A stretch of 64,000 nt of DNA, taken from positions 1 to 64,000 of the forward strand of contig NZ_MCIA01000013.1 in the NCBI RefSeq assembly GCF_003609635.1, given 5' to 3'. Shown here in pieces: positions 38,380 to 47,574 of the stretch; the first letter of the stretch is position 1; every line of letters begins with the position of its first letter. The stretch is from Lacrimispora algidixylanolytica. GTDB taxonomy: Bacteria > Bacillota > Clostridia > Lachnospirales > Lachnospiraceae. Below the pieces are notes generated by a model. That model made no database searches. It was not told where the DNA came from and saw nothing but the letters and a program-made list of their open reading frames with translations. Made by a program: the position numbers and the translations under genes.

Positions 38380-40183
38380 CTAATTTCAGTACGCTCATAA
38401 ATGCCTTCTGTGGTATCTCTACGTTACCGACCTGACGCATACGTTTTTTACCTTCTTTCTGTTTTTCAAGAAGTTTTTTCTTACGTGAAATATCTCCACC
38501 ATAACATTTGGCGAGTACATCTTTTCTCATAGCCTTAACGGTCTCACGAGCAATGATCTTGCCGCCGATGGCTGCCTGAATCGGAATCTCAAAAAGCTGC
38601 CTTGGTATCTCATCTTTCAGCTTTTCACACATTCTCCTTCCTCTATCATAGGCAGATTCTGCGTGAACGATAAAGGATAACGCATCGACTTCTTCTTTGT
38701 TGACCAGGAGGTCCAGCTTTACAAGCTCGGAACGCTCATAGCCTTTTAATGTATAATCAAAGGAAGCATATCCTTTGGAACGGGATTTTAATGCGTCAAA
38801 GAAATCGTAGATGATTTCATTAAGAGGAAGCTCATATTTTAATAAGGCTCTTGTGGTTTCCATATATTCCATGCCAAGATAAACACCGCGTCGTTCCTGA
38901 CAAAGAGTCATAATCGATCCTACATATTCCGTAGTAACCATGATCTCCGCACTTACTATTGGCTCTTCCATATATTCAATTTCTGTTGGATCTGGAAGGT
39001 TTGATGGGTTCGTCAGTTCTAGCATTCCGCCATTTCTTTTATATACCCGGTAAACAACGCCTGGGGCCGTGGTTACAAGATCCAAGTTGTATTCTCGTTC
39101 CAAACGTTCCTGGATTACCTCTAAATGGAGCAACCCTAGAAATCCGCATCGAAAACCAAAACCAAGGGCAAGAGATGTCTCTGGCTCAAAGAACAGGGAA
39201 GCATCATTTAACTGAAGCTTTTCCAGTGCCTCACGAAGATCATTATAGCGTGCCCCGTCTGCAGGATAAAGTCCGCAATAAACCATAGGGGTCACTTTTT
39301 TATATCCCAAAAGCGGCTCTGCACATGGTCTTGCTGCATGTGTGATGGTATCGCCTACCGAAGTATCTTTTACATTCTTTATACTGGCGGTTAAATAACC
39401 TACCATGCCGGCTCTTAATTCATCACAAGGAATAAACTGTCCTGCTCCAAAATAACCTACCTCAACCACTTCTTCCACTGCTTTGGTCGCCATCATAAGC
39501 ACTTTATCGCCTTTTTTTACAGTTCCTTCCTTGACTCGGAAAAATATAATAACCCCTCTATAAGTGTCGTAAAGAGAGTCAAAAATCAGCGCTCTTAAAG
39601 GTCCCTCGGGATCTCCCTCTGGGGCAGGAATCTTTTTAACGATAGCTTCTAAAACATCTTCCACATTCAATCCGGTCTTTGCAGAAATGCGGGGAGCATC
39701 ATGAGCTTCTATGCCTATGACGTCTTCAATCTCTTGCACGACACGCTCTGGGTCAGCACTTGGAAGATCAATCTTATTGAGTACTGGAAAAACATCTAAG
39801 TTATGATCCAGCGCCAGGTATACATTGGCAAGGGTCTGAGCCTCGATTCCCTGGGAGGCATCTACGACTAGAATAGCGCCATCACAAGCTGCAAGGCTTC
39901 TGGAAACCTCATAGTTAAAATCCACATGACCAGGTGTATCAATCATGTTAAAAATATACTCCTGACCATCTTGTGCTTTATATACGGTACGAACGGATTG
40001 AGCTTTGATGGTAATTCCTCTTTCTCGTTCCAAATCCATATTGTCAAGAACCTGAGCCTGCATTTCCCTGCTGGTAAGCAGTCCGGTCTTCTCTATAATT
40101 CTGTCTGCAAGGGTTGACTTCCCGTGATCAATATGAGCGATAATACAAAAATTGCGTATCTTATTCTGCTGGACAGCTGCCAT
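38369..40183 (-). CDS. lepA: Elongation factor 4 (LepA)
   Basis: The 604-residue translational GTPase has [19 protein letters not shown] (G1), [10 protein letters not shown] (G2), DTPGHVDF (G3) and [10 protein letters not shown] (G4), followed by EF-G-like domains and the LepA C-terminal domain ([22 protein letters not shown]-type and [21 protein letters not shown]). It back-translocates or helps initiation/biogenesis under stress. It lies in the gpr-spoIIP-lepA-hemW group common to spore formers. GAGGAG precedes the ATG. Confidence 0.98.
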   Translation of the reverse strand: MAAVQQNKIRNFCIIAHIDHGKSTLADRIIEKTGLLTSREMQAQVLDNMDLERERGITIKAQSVRTVYKAQDGQEYIFNMIDTPGHVDFNYEVSRSLAACDGAILVVDASQGIEAQTLANVYLALDHNLDVFPVLNKIDLPSADPERVVQEIEDVIGIEAHDAPRISAKTGLNVEDVLEAIVKKIPAPEGDPEGPLRALIFDSLYDTYRGVIIFFRVKEGTVKKGDKVLMMATKAVEEVVEVGYFGAGQFIPCDELRAGMVGYLTASIKNVKDTSVGDTITHAARPCAEPLLGYKKVTPMVYCGLYPADGARYNDLREALEKLQLNDASLFFEPETSLALGFGFRCGFLGLLHLEVIQERLEREYNLDLVTTAPGVVYRVYKRNGGMLELTNPSNLPDPTEIEYMEEPIVSAEIMVTTEYVGSIMTLCQERRGVYLGMEYMETTRALLKYELPLNEIIYDFFDALKSRSKGYASFDYTLKGYERSELVKLDLLVNKEEVDALSFIVHAESAYDRGRRMCEKLKDEIPRQLFEIPIQAAIGGKIIARETVKAMRKDVLAKCYGGDISRKKKLLEKQKEGKKRMRQVGNVEIPQKAFMSVLKLDDE

Positions 40184-40290
40184 AAAGTAACTCCTCTTTT
40201 CTGATGTTTCTGGTCGATTCGGGCGCTTCTAGTTAAAAAAGAGACAATCCGCCAAAAATCTTATGATATCCTTAAAAATATACCATTTTT

Positions 40291-41703
40291 TTAATTTCCT
40301 TGCAACACCATATCCAAAACTTCTGCGAGGGGGTCCATGGCATTTAACGCTTCCTGGTATGTATTGGTCTGAGCACCTACCTCGATTAAGGCAGATCTTG
40401 CTCTTAAATGTTGATTATAACGGAGTCCTTTTATATAAACTTTTCTGGTCAGATTCGGAAAATAAGCTGCTGCGTCCAATTGCATTTGAAAACTAAAAGC
40501 CAGATTTTTCTCACGAAATGGATTTGCCAGGTATTCAATGGGACCCTCTGGCGTCTGGCTGACACCGTTAAAAAACATTAAGGGAGCCGTAGGTTTTCCA
40601 TTGACCTGATTTACCATATGCAGGCTTTCATTTACCCCATCTCTATGAACATCTAGTACTACGTCAATGGATGGATTCTTTTGAAGGATCCCGGTAATTC
40701 CATCCAAAGCATAAGTATATGCTTTATTCCGGTCTAGTTTTCCATTTTGCAAATCATAGACTGTTGTATCGTGGATGACATTATATCCTTTTTCTGTGAG
40801 GAGCTTTGTTAAATAGTTGCCTAATCCTACAACGGTCGCATCTGGCTTGTTCGGTCCATGATCCGCATATTCTTCCTGGGAGTGGGTGTGATAGATAAGA
40901 ATCTGAGGTTTGTCATTTCCTCCCTTTAAGGTGAAATCTTCTGATAGAAATTCATTTGCCTTCATAAGATCTCTTCCTGCTGTTGTAGAAGTGTGAACAC
41001 TATAAAAATGCTTCATCATGAAATCATAGTCAGCCAATTGATCTTTTAAATATGTGGTTCCCACAATGGGCCATATACTGCTTGATGCACAGGTAAGGCT
41101 ATCATCTTTATTTACCGTTTTATTATGATCTTTTAGTGGTTCATTAACCCCAGCTATTTCCTTAGCAGATGTTACGTTGCCCTGATCTGTTGCCGTATTC
41201 TCTCCGGCTTTTGCATTTGCTTCTCCTGATTTCATTGTTGGAGATCCCGCATTTACTGAGCCATCTTCACCGCTCTCTTCTCCACCATCATACAGAAGAA
41301 ACCCATGTTCCTCGTAAAACTTACCACTTTCTATATAACCACGATAAGAGGGATCTGCTTCTTCATAGTCTATATCTCCTTTTTTACTGTCACTGGAATA
41401 ACGGTAAAGAGGAGAACGGCTTACAAAAAAATGAAACAGTGCACTTCCCATAGATTCATCTTTTTTTTCAGAACTGCTTTTACTATTTTCTTCATCCCAC
41501 ACAACTGCAGGATACTGGTGTCTCCAGATATAGGAGACACCAAAGCCAGCTCCTTCTTTTACCAGTACCTCTGCTTTACTAAAATCAGCCTTTTTCCCAA
41601 CTTGGGAAGCTTCCCTAATGCCTAAGAAAACGGCCAAAATAAGGCTTACTGTGATCATCAAATTTTTAATTATCCGGTTTAGGAAACCATTACTTTTTTT
41701 CAT
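40291..41703 (-). CDS. spoIIP: Stage II sporulation protein P
   Basis: The 470-residue protein has an N-terminal membrane anchor (about residues 10-28), a long Ser/Gly/Asn/Glu-rich region of about 150 residues (112-200) that is longer than in Bacillus, and the C-terminal SpoIIP catalytic domain with ILIYHTHSQEEYAD and VVLDVHRDGVNES. SpoIIP is an amidase/endopeptidase that removes stem peptides from peptidoglycan during engulfment, working with SpoIID and SpoIIM. It is expressed in the mother cell and in part in the forespore. It is located between lepA and gpr. Confidence 0.93.
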   Translation of the reverse strand: MKKSNGFLNRIIKNLMITVSLILAVFLGIREASQVGKKADFSKAEVLVKEGAGFGVSYIWRHQYPAVVWDEENSKSSSEKKDESMGSALFHFFVSRSPLYRYSSDSKKGDIDYEEADPSYRGYIESGKFYEEHGFLLYDGGEESGEDGSVNAGSPTMKSGEANAKAGENTATDQGNVTSAKEIAGVNEPLKDHNKTVNKDDSLTCASSSIWPIVGTTYLKDQLADYDFMMKHFYSVHTSTTAGRDLMKANEFLSEDFTLKGGNDKPQILIYHTHSQEEYADHGPNKPDATVVGLGNYLTKLLTEKGYNVIHDTTVYDLQNGKLDRNKAYTYALDGITGILQKNPSIDVVLDVHRDGVNESLHMVNQVNGKPTAPLMFFNGVSQTPEGPIEYLANPFREKNLAFSFQMQLDAAAYFPNLTRKVYIKGLRYNQHLRARSALIEVGAQTNTYQEALNAMDPLAEVLDMVLQGN

Positions 41704-41758
41704 AGCCGCCTTCCTGCACTATCATTCTTAATATCCTATGCAGAAAGCCTGTATTTTA

Positions 41759-42736
41759 CTACGATTCTTCCTGTCCCAAAAATGCCAGGTGAATTCCTTC
41801 TGAGATGGTAAAGCTCAACTCCTTGACTGTCTCATCAATATCTGGAGGTGTTACATAAAGAGCACCAAATTCTGGCTCTAACAGCTCTTTAATCAGGTTA
41901 TACTGATCATCCGAGCTAAGCTTCTCAACAAAATCCCCCATGCCCTTTGTTTCCATTTTATTGGATAAGGCCCCAATCATAGCAGATACTGTATCGTGTA
42001 CAATGGCCGCAGCTCCCACTACCGTTGGCACACCGATGGCCATTACAGGTATCCCAAGGCTATCTTTTGTCAGACTAACCCTGTGATTTCCAACACCAGA
42101 GCCAGGATGAATGCCTGTATCTGTTAGCTGTATGGTTGTTCCAAGGCGCTTGACACTCCTAGCCGCCAAAGCGTCAATGGCAATGATTAGGTCAGGTTTT
42201 GTCTCCATGATAATTCCTTTTAAAATCTCCGCACTTTCCATACCGGTCTGAGCCATTACCCCCGGTACGATTCCGCTGATTATTGGCATGCTTCTTCCTT
42301 TTAGAAAGTCATCTCCATATTGGACCTTTAAATGCCGCGTTACCTGTAGATTATTAAGGACTCTTGGTCCCAATGAATCTGGGGTAACAGAGGAATTGCC
42401 AAGTCCTGCTACCAGCACGTGGAAATCTGGTTTCCTGAACTTTTTCCCTTCCAAAAGGCGCTCAATTTGGGAGGCTAGTTCTTCGGACACCTCCCTGTGA
42501 TAATCTTCATCCTTTTTGGAGAGCTCATCGGCCTCCAAAGTAATGTAGGTGCCAACGGGTTTACCCATGGCTTTTTCACCTTTTTTGTCTAAAATTTTAA
42601 CTTCCGTCATTTTAATTCGGCTGCCGGAACGATGCCATTCTCTTAGAGATACACCCGAGATCTCACCACCATCACCAGGAAAACTTTCTTTCTCTTCTAC
42701 CGCCAGATCTGTACGCACTTCAAATGTGTTTTCCAT
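41759..42736 (-). CDS. gpr: Germination protease GPR (spore protease)
   Basis: The 325-residue aspartic-type endopeptidase of family A25 starts DNA-protective SASP degradation in germination. The zymogen N-terminus MENTFEVRTDLAVEEKE contains the autoprocessing region, and VLVAGLGNSSVTPDSLGPRV and IAIDALAARS carry the conserved acidic residues. GAAAGGAGG precedes the ATG. A sigma-G-like promoter candidate lies upstream. It is divergent from rpsT. Confidence 0.95.
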   Translation of the reverse strand: MENTFEVRTDLAVEEKESFPGDGGEISGVSLREWHRSGSRIKMTEVKILDKKGEKAMGKPVGTYITLEADELSKKDEDYHREVSEELASQIERLLEGKKFRKPDFHVLVAGLGNSSVTPDSLGPRVLNNLQVTRHLKVQYGDDFLKGRSMPIISGIVPGVMAQTGMESAEILKGIIMETKPDLIIAIDALAARSVKRLGTTIQLTDTGIHPGSGVGNHRVSLTKDSLGIPVMAIGVPTVVGAAAIVHDTVSAMIGALSNKMETKGMGDFVEKLSSDDQYNLIKELLEPEFGALYVTPPDIDETVKELSFTISEGIHLAFLGQEES

Positions 42737-42785
42737 TTTTTCCTCCTTTCCAGCTTATCATAGGTATTTTCTGCAAAAAAGCAGG

Positions 42786-42815
42786 AATTATGTATTGACA
42801 TATGGGACGATATTC
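42786..42815 (-). promoter_or_regulatory. Candidate sigma-G/F promoter of gpr
   Basis: On the minus strand GAATA (42811-42815), an 18-bp spacer and CATAATT (42786-42792) match the forespore sigma-G pattern GHATR-N17/18-CATWMTA except for the last base. It overlaps the rpsT promoter on the opposite strand. Confidence 0.5.
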
Positions 42816-42823
42816 GTTAAAAT
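42795..42823 (+). promoter_or_regulatory. Sigma-A promoter of rpsT
   Basis: TTGACA (42795-42800), 17 bp and TAAAAT (42818-42823) on the plus strand precede a leader of about 85 nt before the ribosomal protein S20 start. Confidence 0.85.
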
Positions 42824-42913
42824 ATAAAGGTATGTTTACATTGAACTGTCCGTGTCCAGACTTTGATGCAAAACAAAGAATAATCATATAACAGTATATT
42901 GGAGGTGTACAGA

Positions 42914-43177
42914 TTGGCTAACATTAAATCTGCTAAAAAAAGAATCTTAGTTAACGAAACTAAGGCTGAAAGAAACAAAGCGACCAGATCCAAAGTGAAG
43001 ACATCTATTAAGAAGGTAGACGCTGCTATTATTGCCGGTGACAAGGCTGCTGCTCAGGCAACATTAATCAGCGCTATCACAGAGATTGACAAGGCTACAA
43101 CTAAAGGCGTATATCATAAGAACAACGCTTCCAGGAAAGTATCCAGAATCTCTAGAGCTGTTAACGCAATGGCTTAA
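42914..43177 (+). CDS. rpsT: Ribosomal protein S20
   Basis: The 87-residue basic protein of the 30S subunit contains ANIKSAKKRILVNETKAERNKATRSKVKTSIKKVDAAI and the C-terminal KGVYHKNNASRKVSRISRAVNAMA. It binds helix 44 and the 5' domain of 16S rRNA. The start is a TTG eight bases after GGAGG; reading from an earlier in-frame TTG would put the ribosome site inside the gene. S20 with a non-AUG start is typical and contributes to its translational control. It lies alone between gpr and the tailocin cassette. Confidence 0.97.
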   Translation: MANIKSAKKRILVNETKAERNKATRSKVKTSIKKVDAAIIAGDKAAAQATLISAITEIDKATTKGVYHKNNASRKVSRISRAVNAMA

Positions 43178-43195
43178 TTCATAGAACAGAATTTT

Positions 43196-43231
43196 ATCCC
43201 ATTCGGTTTAACCCGCTGAGTGGGATTTTTT
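43196..43231 (+). terminator. Terminator of rpsT
   Basis: ATCCCA-TC pairs with GA-TGGGAT, followed by TTTTTTG on the plus strand, about 20 bp after the stop codon. Confidence 0.8.
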
Positions 43232-43279
43232 GTTGCCTTTTTTGGCAAAAAGAAAAAAGCGGGGTCGATTTATGAAAGC

Positions 43280-43305
43280 AGCCCTCTGTCAATTTGACAG
43301 GGAGC
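43280..43305 (-). repeat. Hairpin at the tail end of the tailocin operon
   Basis: GCCCTCTGTCAA and TTGACAGGGAGC form a near-perfect stem about 30 bp past the endolysin stop codon. There is no good T run on the minus strand, so it is only a possible end of the tailocin transcript. Confidence 0.4.
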
Positions 43306-43332
43306 TATTCTCATATCCGGCACTCGCCTTTT

Positions 43333-44163
43333 CTATATAATATTTAGTGCACCTTTGTCATCCGTGCCGAGCGTCATAGTTCCTTCCGACATGATGCCGT
43401 CTTTGGTCGCCCGGTATAGCTCTTCTTTCCAGACAATCCACTGATCCTTTGCCATGGAACCATCACTTGTTAAGAAATACCATTTTCCATCAGAGCCGGT
43501 TTTCCAGGTATCTTTTACCATATATCCAGCTCCATCAAACCAATACCATTTCTCTCCGTCTTTGTACCAGTCATTTTTTACAAGGTTCCCGGTATCTCCT
43601 AGATAAAACTTCCAACCGCTTTCATCTTCTACCCAACCTGACTTTATTTCGGATGCAGTTACCAGGCCATCCTTAAAGTCCTGCCAGGTATGCTTGGTGT
43701 GGTTATAGACATAAGGATTGGGGCAGATTTTTCCTGTAACATCGTAGTGGCGGATGACATGATCTTCTTTGATACCGTATTGCTCCATGAGAGTCTTAGT
43801 CAGTTTCTTAGCTTCTCTTACGGTTGCCTCTTCAAAGTACCAATCCCGGCTGGTATCATTCTGAGAACCTTTGTTTCTAACACATAGCTCGATTCCCAGG
43901 CTGTTGGTGTTGCGGCATTCTGGATGCTTGTAAGTTTTGGCGCCACAATGCCATGCGATGTTTTTGTCTTCTACAGACTGCCAAATCTCGCCGCTAAAGC
44001 CAACAAAGTAATGGGCACTGGCACCAATATATTGAGATGCGTAGTATTTACAGTTGGCTTCTGCTCCTCCCAGAGCGCCTACATAATGAATTACAATATA
44101 TTTGATACGGCTGAGGTTGCCGTTTGTATAGTTATATGGCGTTAATAATTGATGGATTTCCAT
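43333..44163 (-). CDS. N-acetylmuramoyl-L-alanine amidase with wall-binding repeats (tailocin endolysin)
   Basis: The protein has about 276 residues: an amidase_2 domain with zinc ligands in IKYIVIHYVGA, SAHYFV and HYDVTGKICPNP, and three to four CW-binding repeats at the C-terminus (GWKFYLGDTGNLVKNDWYKDGEKWYWFDGAGYMVKDTW, KWYFLTSDGSMAKDQW). It cuts the bond between MurNAc and the stem peptide for release of particles. The ATG at 44163 follows GGAAGGA, one base after the stop codon of a small gene. A frame 29 codons longer has no ribosome site. It is the last gene of the tailocin operon. Confidence 0.9.
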   Translation of the reverse strand: MEIHQLLTPYNYTNGNLSRIKYIVIHYVGALGGAEANCKYYASQYIGASAHYFVGFSGEIWQSVEDKNIAWHCGAKTYKHPECRNTNSLGIELCVRNKGSQNDTSRDWYFEEATVREAKKLTKTLMEQYGIKEDHVIRHYDVTGKICPNPYVYNHTKHTWQDFKDGLVTASEIKSGWVEDESGWKFYLGDTGNLVKNDWYKDGEKWYWFDGAGYMVKDTWKTGSDGKWYFLTSDGSMAKDQWIVWKEELYRATKDGIMSEGTMTLGTDDKGALNII

Positions 44164-44164
44164 A

Positions 44165-44320
44165 TTAGATTCCTTCCCTTCTGCCGGAAAATCCCATATC
44201 ATCCGGGTCAAAGGATTCCCGGAAACGCTGGATTTCCGTGTAGTCGGCATCGTTTAGGTTTTCCTGGATTCCTATGAGTTCTAGATGGGGCATATCCTTC
44301 GTTGATTCGCTTTTTACCAT
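44165..44320 (-). CDS. Small protein of unknown function between holin and endolysin
   Basis: The 51-codon frame reads MVKSESTKDMPHLELIGIQ...; it is acidic, without signal or membrane segment, and ends SGRREGI. AAGGTGA lies five bases before the ATG, and its TAA is one base before the endolysin ATG, so it is probably translationally coupled. No family was recognised. It may be a remnant or an accessory lysis regulator; neither can be shown. Confidence 0.55.
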   Translation of the reverse strand: MVKSESTKDMPHLELIGIQENLNDADYTEIQRFRESFDPDDMGFSGRREGI

Positions 44321-44509
44321 ACCTCTCACCTTGTCCTTTCTATACTATTATAATTTTATGATATGAATGTGAAAGGTAGAATGTCCCGGGTGGGGAATGG
44401 GACAAATTGTTTTGTAGCCTTGTTTTTCATATCTGGGAAAATTGGGGGATGAAAAAAGTTGGTTTGAGGTTATGGTGTTTGCGATGGTATTTGTGATTTA
44501 CACGTGATG
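44321..44509 (-). other. Non-coding gap between the holin and small protein genes
   Basis: This 189-bp gap holds a TATAAT box (44347-44352) without a good -35, and a hairpin with TGTCCC/GGGACA arms at 44382-44404. A separate promoter for the lysis end of the operon is possible. Confidence 0.4.
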
Positions 44510-44929
44510 TTATTTGATTGGTTCTGATTTCTGATTTAAGATATCAATTGCCTTTGTTAATACGGCTGGGAGCGGTATGCCCATTAGTCCAGCGTTTTCT
44601 ACGATGGATATTAACTCGTTTGCCATAAAACCAATGACGACGGTATCTCTTATGTAGCTTGTCCCAATGGATAGGTCCAGGCGGTGGGCGATTAGGACGA
44701 AGAGAAGAGTCATGCTCTTTCTACATAGTCCCTTCCAGCCGGCTCTTGATTCTAAGGCCCCGGTTTCTGTTTTGCTGCTGTTTTTGAAAATTCCGGCAAC
44801 TGCTAGGCCGGAGAAAAAATCGATGCCCATGAAAAGGATTAGCGTTGCGATACCTGTATCCCACCCTCCGAATAGTGATGCTATGATGCTGCCGATGATG
44901 CCTGTGGATGTGCATAATATGTTCTTCAT
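44510..44929 (-). CDS. Phage holin family protein (TcdE/Holin_4 type)
   Basis: The 139-residue membrane protein has three hydrophobic segments (about residues 8-45, 65-85, 93-115): GIIGSIIASLFGGWDTGIATLILFMGIDFFSGLAVAGIFKNSSKTETG and TSYIRDTVVIGFMANELISIVENAGLMGIPLPAVLTKAI. It matches the Phage_holin_4 family that includes TcdE of C. difficile. It would permeabilise the membrane to free the amidase and release the particles. It is located between fibre and endolysin genes. Confidence 0.9.
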   Translation of the reverse strand: MKNILCTSTGIIGSIIASLFGGWDTGIATLILFMGIDFFSGLAVAGIFKNSSKTETGALESRAGWKGLCRKSMTLLFVLIAHRLDLSIGTSYIRDTVVIGFMANELISIVENAGLMGIPLPAVLTKAIDILNQKSEPIK

Positions 44930-45019
44930 TTTTTTACCTCAATTTTAATTTTATTACAAGTTTACATGGTATCAAACGGATCTAAATAATAATTGTTTTA
45001 AACTAAATATAATAGTGAT

Positions 45020-45967
45020 TTACTGGCAAGTATAAGTGATGTCTATAGGCCACCAATTAATTGTTGGAATAGTTGAAGATTGCAAAAATAAGGTTCCATC
45101 ACTATATGTTCTAAATTCTACGTAGCTTCCATCGATTAATGTACATGTATGTAGCTCTGCCATGGCCGGCGTAAATGGTAATGAGCATATTGAGCTATAT
45201 GGCTTACCTGCATTTCCCTTTAATAACATATTTATGTGTACGTTTTTCCCGCATCTACTAATTATTCCAAAAGTAGTATCTTGCCAGTATGTAAATCCAT
45301 TCTGCAGTGTCAATATAGAGCGAGGGTTTAATACTTGTAACGCTAAATCACTATTTAATTTAGTATATAGATCAAATAATGTTTTTCCATACCTTGCATC
45401 TAACGCATATCCTTCTAAAGTAGTGTTTCCACTATTGACCAACTTGCCAACGGTAATAATACCAGATTTGAAATTATTAAAATCTTGTATAAACTTTTTA
45501 ACCTTTCCCAGAAAAATCTTAGTTGTTTCCCCTTGATTTGGAACAGGGAACTCAGTAGATATGGATTCCAATGAGTCAATATTAGTCTCTGAAATATCTC
45601 CCCCAGTAGCCGCCACCTTCCCATTCCAGTTACTCTTCTCAGTATCACTAACAAACCGATGAGCCGCATCTGTCGTAACATCTTTCGCATGACCTGAAAA
45701 CGCAACATCTTTCATCTCTGCAAACCATTTTTTCACCTTCGCAAAAGTAGATGATAATGTCTCCCCAGACTCAATATTCTCTCTTAAAATCTCCTGTTCG
45801 AATTCAGTGACTGCTTCTGAAGCGTCCCCATTCCTATCCAGCTTCTTTTTATCCATCTCTGACAGAGAATCATCCAAAATATCCATGGCCTTGTTATACT
45901 CTGATATGTCGTAAAAATCATCTGCCTCCGGCTTGGGAAACTTATAATTGTTCGTTTTATTTGCCAC
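45020..45967 (-). CDS. Tail fibre / receptor-binding protein
   Basis: The protein has about 315 residues. The N-terminal part (PKPEADDFYDISEYNKAMDILDDSL; VTTDAAHRFVSDTEKSNWNGK at about 110-130) is of the type shared by Clostridial phage fibres and baseplate attachment regions. The C-terminal third (ITLQNGFTYWQDTTFGIISRCGKNVHINMLLKGN ... ITYTCQ) resembles a pyocin/phage knob-like domain and is likely the host-recognition part. The 3' portion is visibly more AT-rich than the 5' part. The GTG at 45967 follows GAGGTG by seven bases and overlaps the upstream gene by 11 nt. No separate chaperone gene is visible. Confidence 0.8.
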   Translation of the reverse strand: MANKTNNYKFPKPEADDFYDISEYNKAMDILDDSLSEMDKKKLDRNGDASEAVTEFEQEILRENIESGETLSSTFAKVKKWFAEMKDVAFSGHAKDVTTDAAHRFVSDTEKSNWNGKVAATGGDISETNIDSLESISTEFPVPNQGETTKIFLGKVKKFIQDFNNFKSGIITVGKLVNSGNTTLEGYALDARYGKTLFDLYTKLNSDLALQVLNPRSILTLQNGFTYWQDTTFGIISRCGKNVHINMLLKGNAGKPYSSICSLPFTPAMAELHTCTLIDGSYVEFRTYSDGTLFLQSSTIPTINWWPIDITYTCQ

Positions 45968-46511
45968 TGATAAGCACCTCATTTCTAATATGCCTGTGAC
46001 TCCAGGCTCCTAATTGTTTGTGTTTAAATCCGCTGAGTAAATGATGCTGGTTATAGAGAAGATCCAGATCAATTACCATATTGCATGGTACGAATTCCTC
46101 TAACATTTTCTTCACTTCGTTTAGATTCCGTTTGCTTTTCAATGCGACCTTTACAATGACCTTTTTATCAGGGTCAATATCCAGCGTATATCCATCTTCT
46201 CCGCATAACACAGCTAGCCTTTGTCTTAATGTCACTTTGGTATAAGGGATGATCCGGTTCCATTTGGATAAGACTTTAAATCTTCGGTCTGCCAACGTAT
46301 CCTTGGAAGATGCCTGTAAATGCAGCATCTGCTCATATCGGCGAATGTTATCCAAATCCGAACTCATTATAAATTGATTGTCGAACAATACCTCAGTTTC
46401 ATCTTCCATGCGCTGAATCTCTGACTGCATGACTTCTTGAATGGTTTTCATTTCTTCATATTCCTTAAGAAAGTCTGGAATATAGGATAATAAATCAACC
46501 TCTCGAATCAA
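45957..46511 (-). CDS. YmfQ/DUF2313-like baseplate (tail protein I-like) protein
   Basis: The protein has about 185 residues: IREVDLLSYIPDFLKEYEEMKTIQEVMQ...EVLFDNQFIMSSDLDNIRRYEQMLHLQASSKDTLADRRFKVLSKWNRIIPYT. This is the DUF2313 (YmfQ/XkdU) family, which sits after baseplate J in contractile phages. It is thought to join fibres to the baseplate. TTG (46511) is preferred as start, because GGGGGGG lies six bases upstream; an ATG five codons earlier has none. It overlaps the baseplate J gene. Confidence 0.85.
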   Translation of the reverse strand: MIREVDLLSYIPDFLKEYEEMKTIQEVMQSEIQRMEDETEVLFDNQFIMSSDLDNIRRYEQMLHLQASSKDTLADRRFKVLSKWNRIIPYTKVTLRQRLAVLCGEDGYTLDIDPDKKVIVKVALKSKRNLNEVKKMLEEFVPCNMVIDLDLLYNQHHLLSGFKHKQLGAWSHRHIRNEVLISGK

Positions 46512-47574
46512 TTTCAGCCCCCCCATACACTGGAATCTGATACTGGTTCAATTCCAGATTTTCTGGTGCACCGTTAATAAGAGTATTTTTAATATCGTAA
46601 ATTCCCTCCAGTGCCAGTATTCTGGCTTCCATCTGAGAAATCCTTATAATGCATCCCCGTTCTCCAAGACCTTCCCAGGAGGTTCTGAGCTCTTTTAAAT
46701 AAGATTCTGCTGCCTCTTTTATCAGTGTTTTAAGAGTCTCTTCCTCATAGCCGTTCTCATACTCCAGAGTGCAGGTTATCCCTACCTTTACTTCCTCCAC
46801 CGTATCTACCGTTACTACGTGATCAATTGGAGCTAGTCCATCCCCTTTTCCACTGCCAGATGGATCTATGGTTTCCTGCACCGTCTGAATCAGCAGATCC
46901 GATGCTTTGTTATAATTGGAATCCAAAATTGTCAGTTTTACGGTGGAAGGTCCATTCCATGCCCTTGTAATCTTTGTGGCCCCTACCCCAGGGATTCCAT
47001 TTGTTTTGATTAAATAGTCCTTTCGATTTCCGCTGAATGTTTTCTCTGTAAAGGAACTCATGTAAATCTTGCGAAAGGTTTCTGTATCCTCTTCATTTTC
47101 TCCTGGAATCAGTAGATCGGTAATCTCCATAGAGGTAAGGCCTGAAATACTTTCAATCGGTATCAAGCGCCCTGTCTGCCTGTTGCCAGCCGTTCCCGCT
47201 GTTTCACAGCTTAGCTGATAGATACCATCTCCTACTGTTTTGATAACCGTATAGTAATAAATTCCTAGGCGAAATCGCTGCCCTGGCATAATAACAACCT
47301 CTGACGGCGTGGCTTTCGCCTTTATAATCGCATTGGTAGCGGGACTTGGCTCCATTCCTCTCTCTGCAGCTCTTCGAATTAAGTTTTCTCGGGAAGCAGT
47401 CTGGGCAAATGTTTCTTTTAAAATAGTATCAAACTCTATGTACACCACTTGCATCTCTGCCGCCGCTGCGGAAATTGCTGTGTAAATGAGAGAGCCTTCT
47501 CTTTGATCAAGACCTTGGGGAACCCGGTTTAACATCCGGCTCATGATAGTTTCATAAGTCATATCCTCATACAT
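46495..47574 (-). CDS. Baseplate J/gp47 family protein (XkdT-like)
   Basis: The 359-residue wedge protein of contractile baseplates has the N-terminal TYETIMSRMLNRVPQGLDQREGSLIYTAISAAAAEMQVVYIEFDTILKETFAQTASRENLIRRAAERGM and ATPSEVVIMPGQRFRLG motifs of the Baseplate_J family. The start ATG shares one base with the stop codon of the preceding gene (TAATG), with GAGGTGAG upstream. Homologues in T4 (gp6/gp53) and PBSX (XkdT) form the outer baseplate ring, which triggers sheath contraction. Confidence 0.92.
   Translation of the reverse strand: MYEDMTYETIMSRMLNRVPQGLDQREGSLIYTAISAAAAEMQVVYIEFDTILKETFAQTASRENLIRRAAERGMEPSPATNAIIKAKATPSEVVIMPGQRFRLGIYYYTVIKTVGDGIYQLSCETAGTAGNRQTGRLIPIESISGLTSMEITDLLIPGENEEDTETFRKIYMSSFTEKTFSGNRKDYLIKTNGIPGVGATKITRAWNGPSTVKLTILDSNYNKASDLLIQTVQETIDPSGSGKGDGLAPIDHVVTVDTVEEVKVGITCTLEYENGYEEETLKTLIKEAAESYLKELRTSWEGLGERGCIIRISQMEARILALEGIYDIKNTLINGAPENLELNQYQIPVYGGAEIDSRG

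Noticed and set aside
43333-44250. 29-residue N-terminal extension of the endolysin
   Set aside because: The extra stretch overlaps the small upstream gene in another frame, lacks a ribosome site, and the amidase domain begins at the shorter start.
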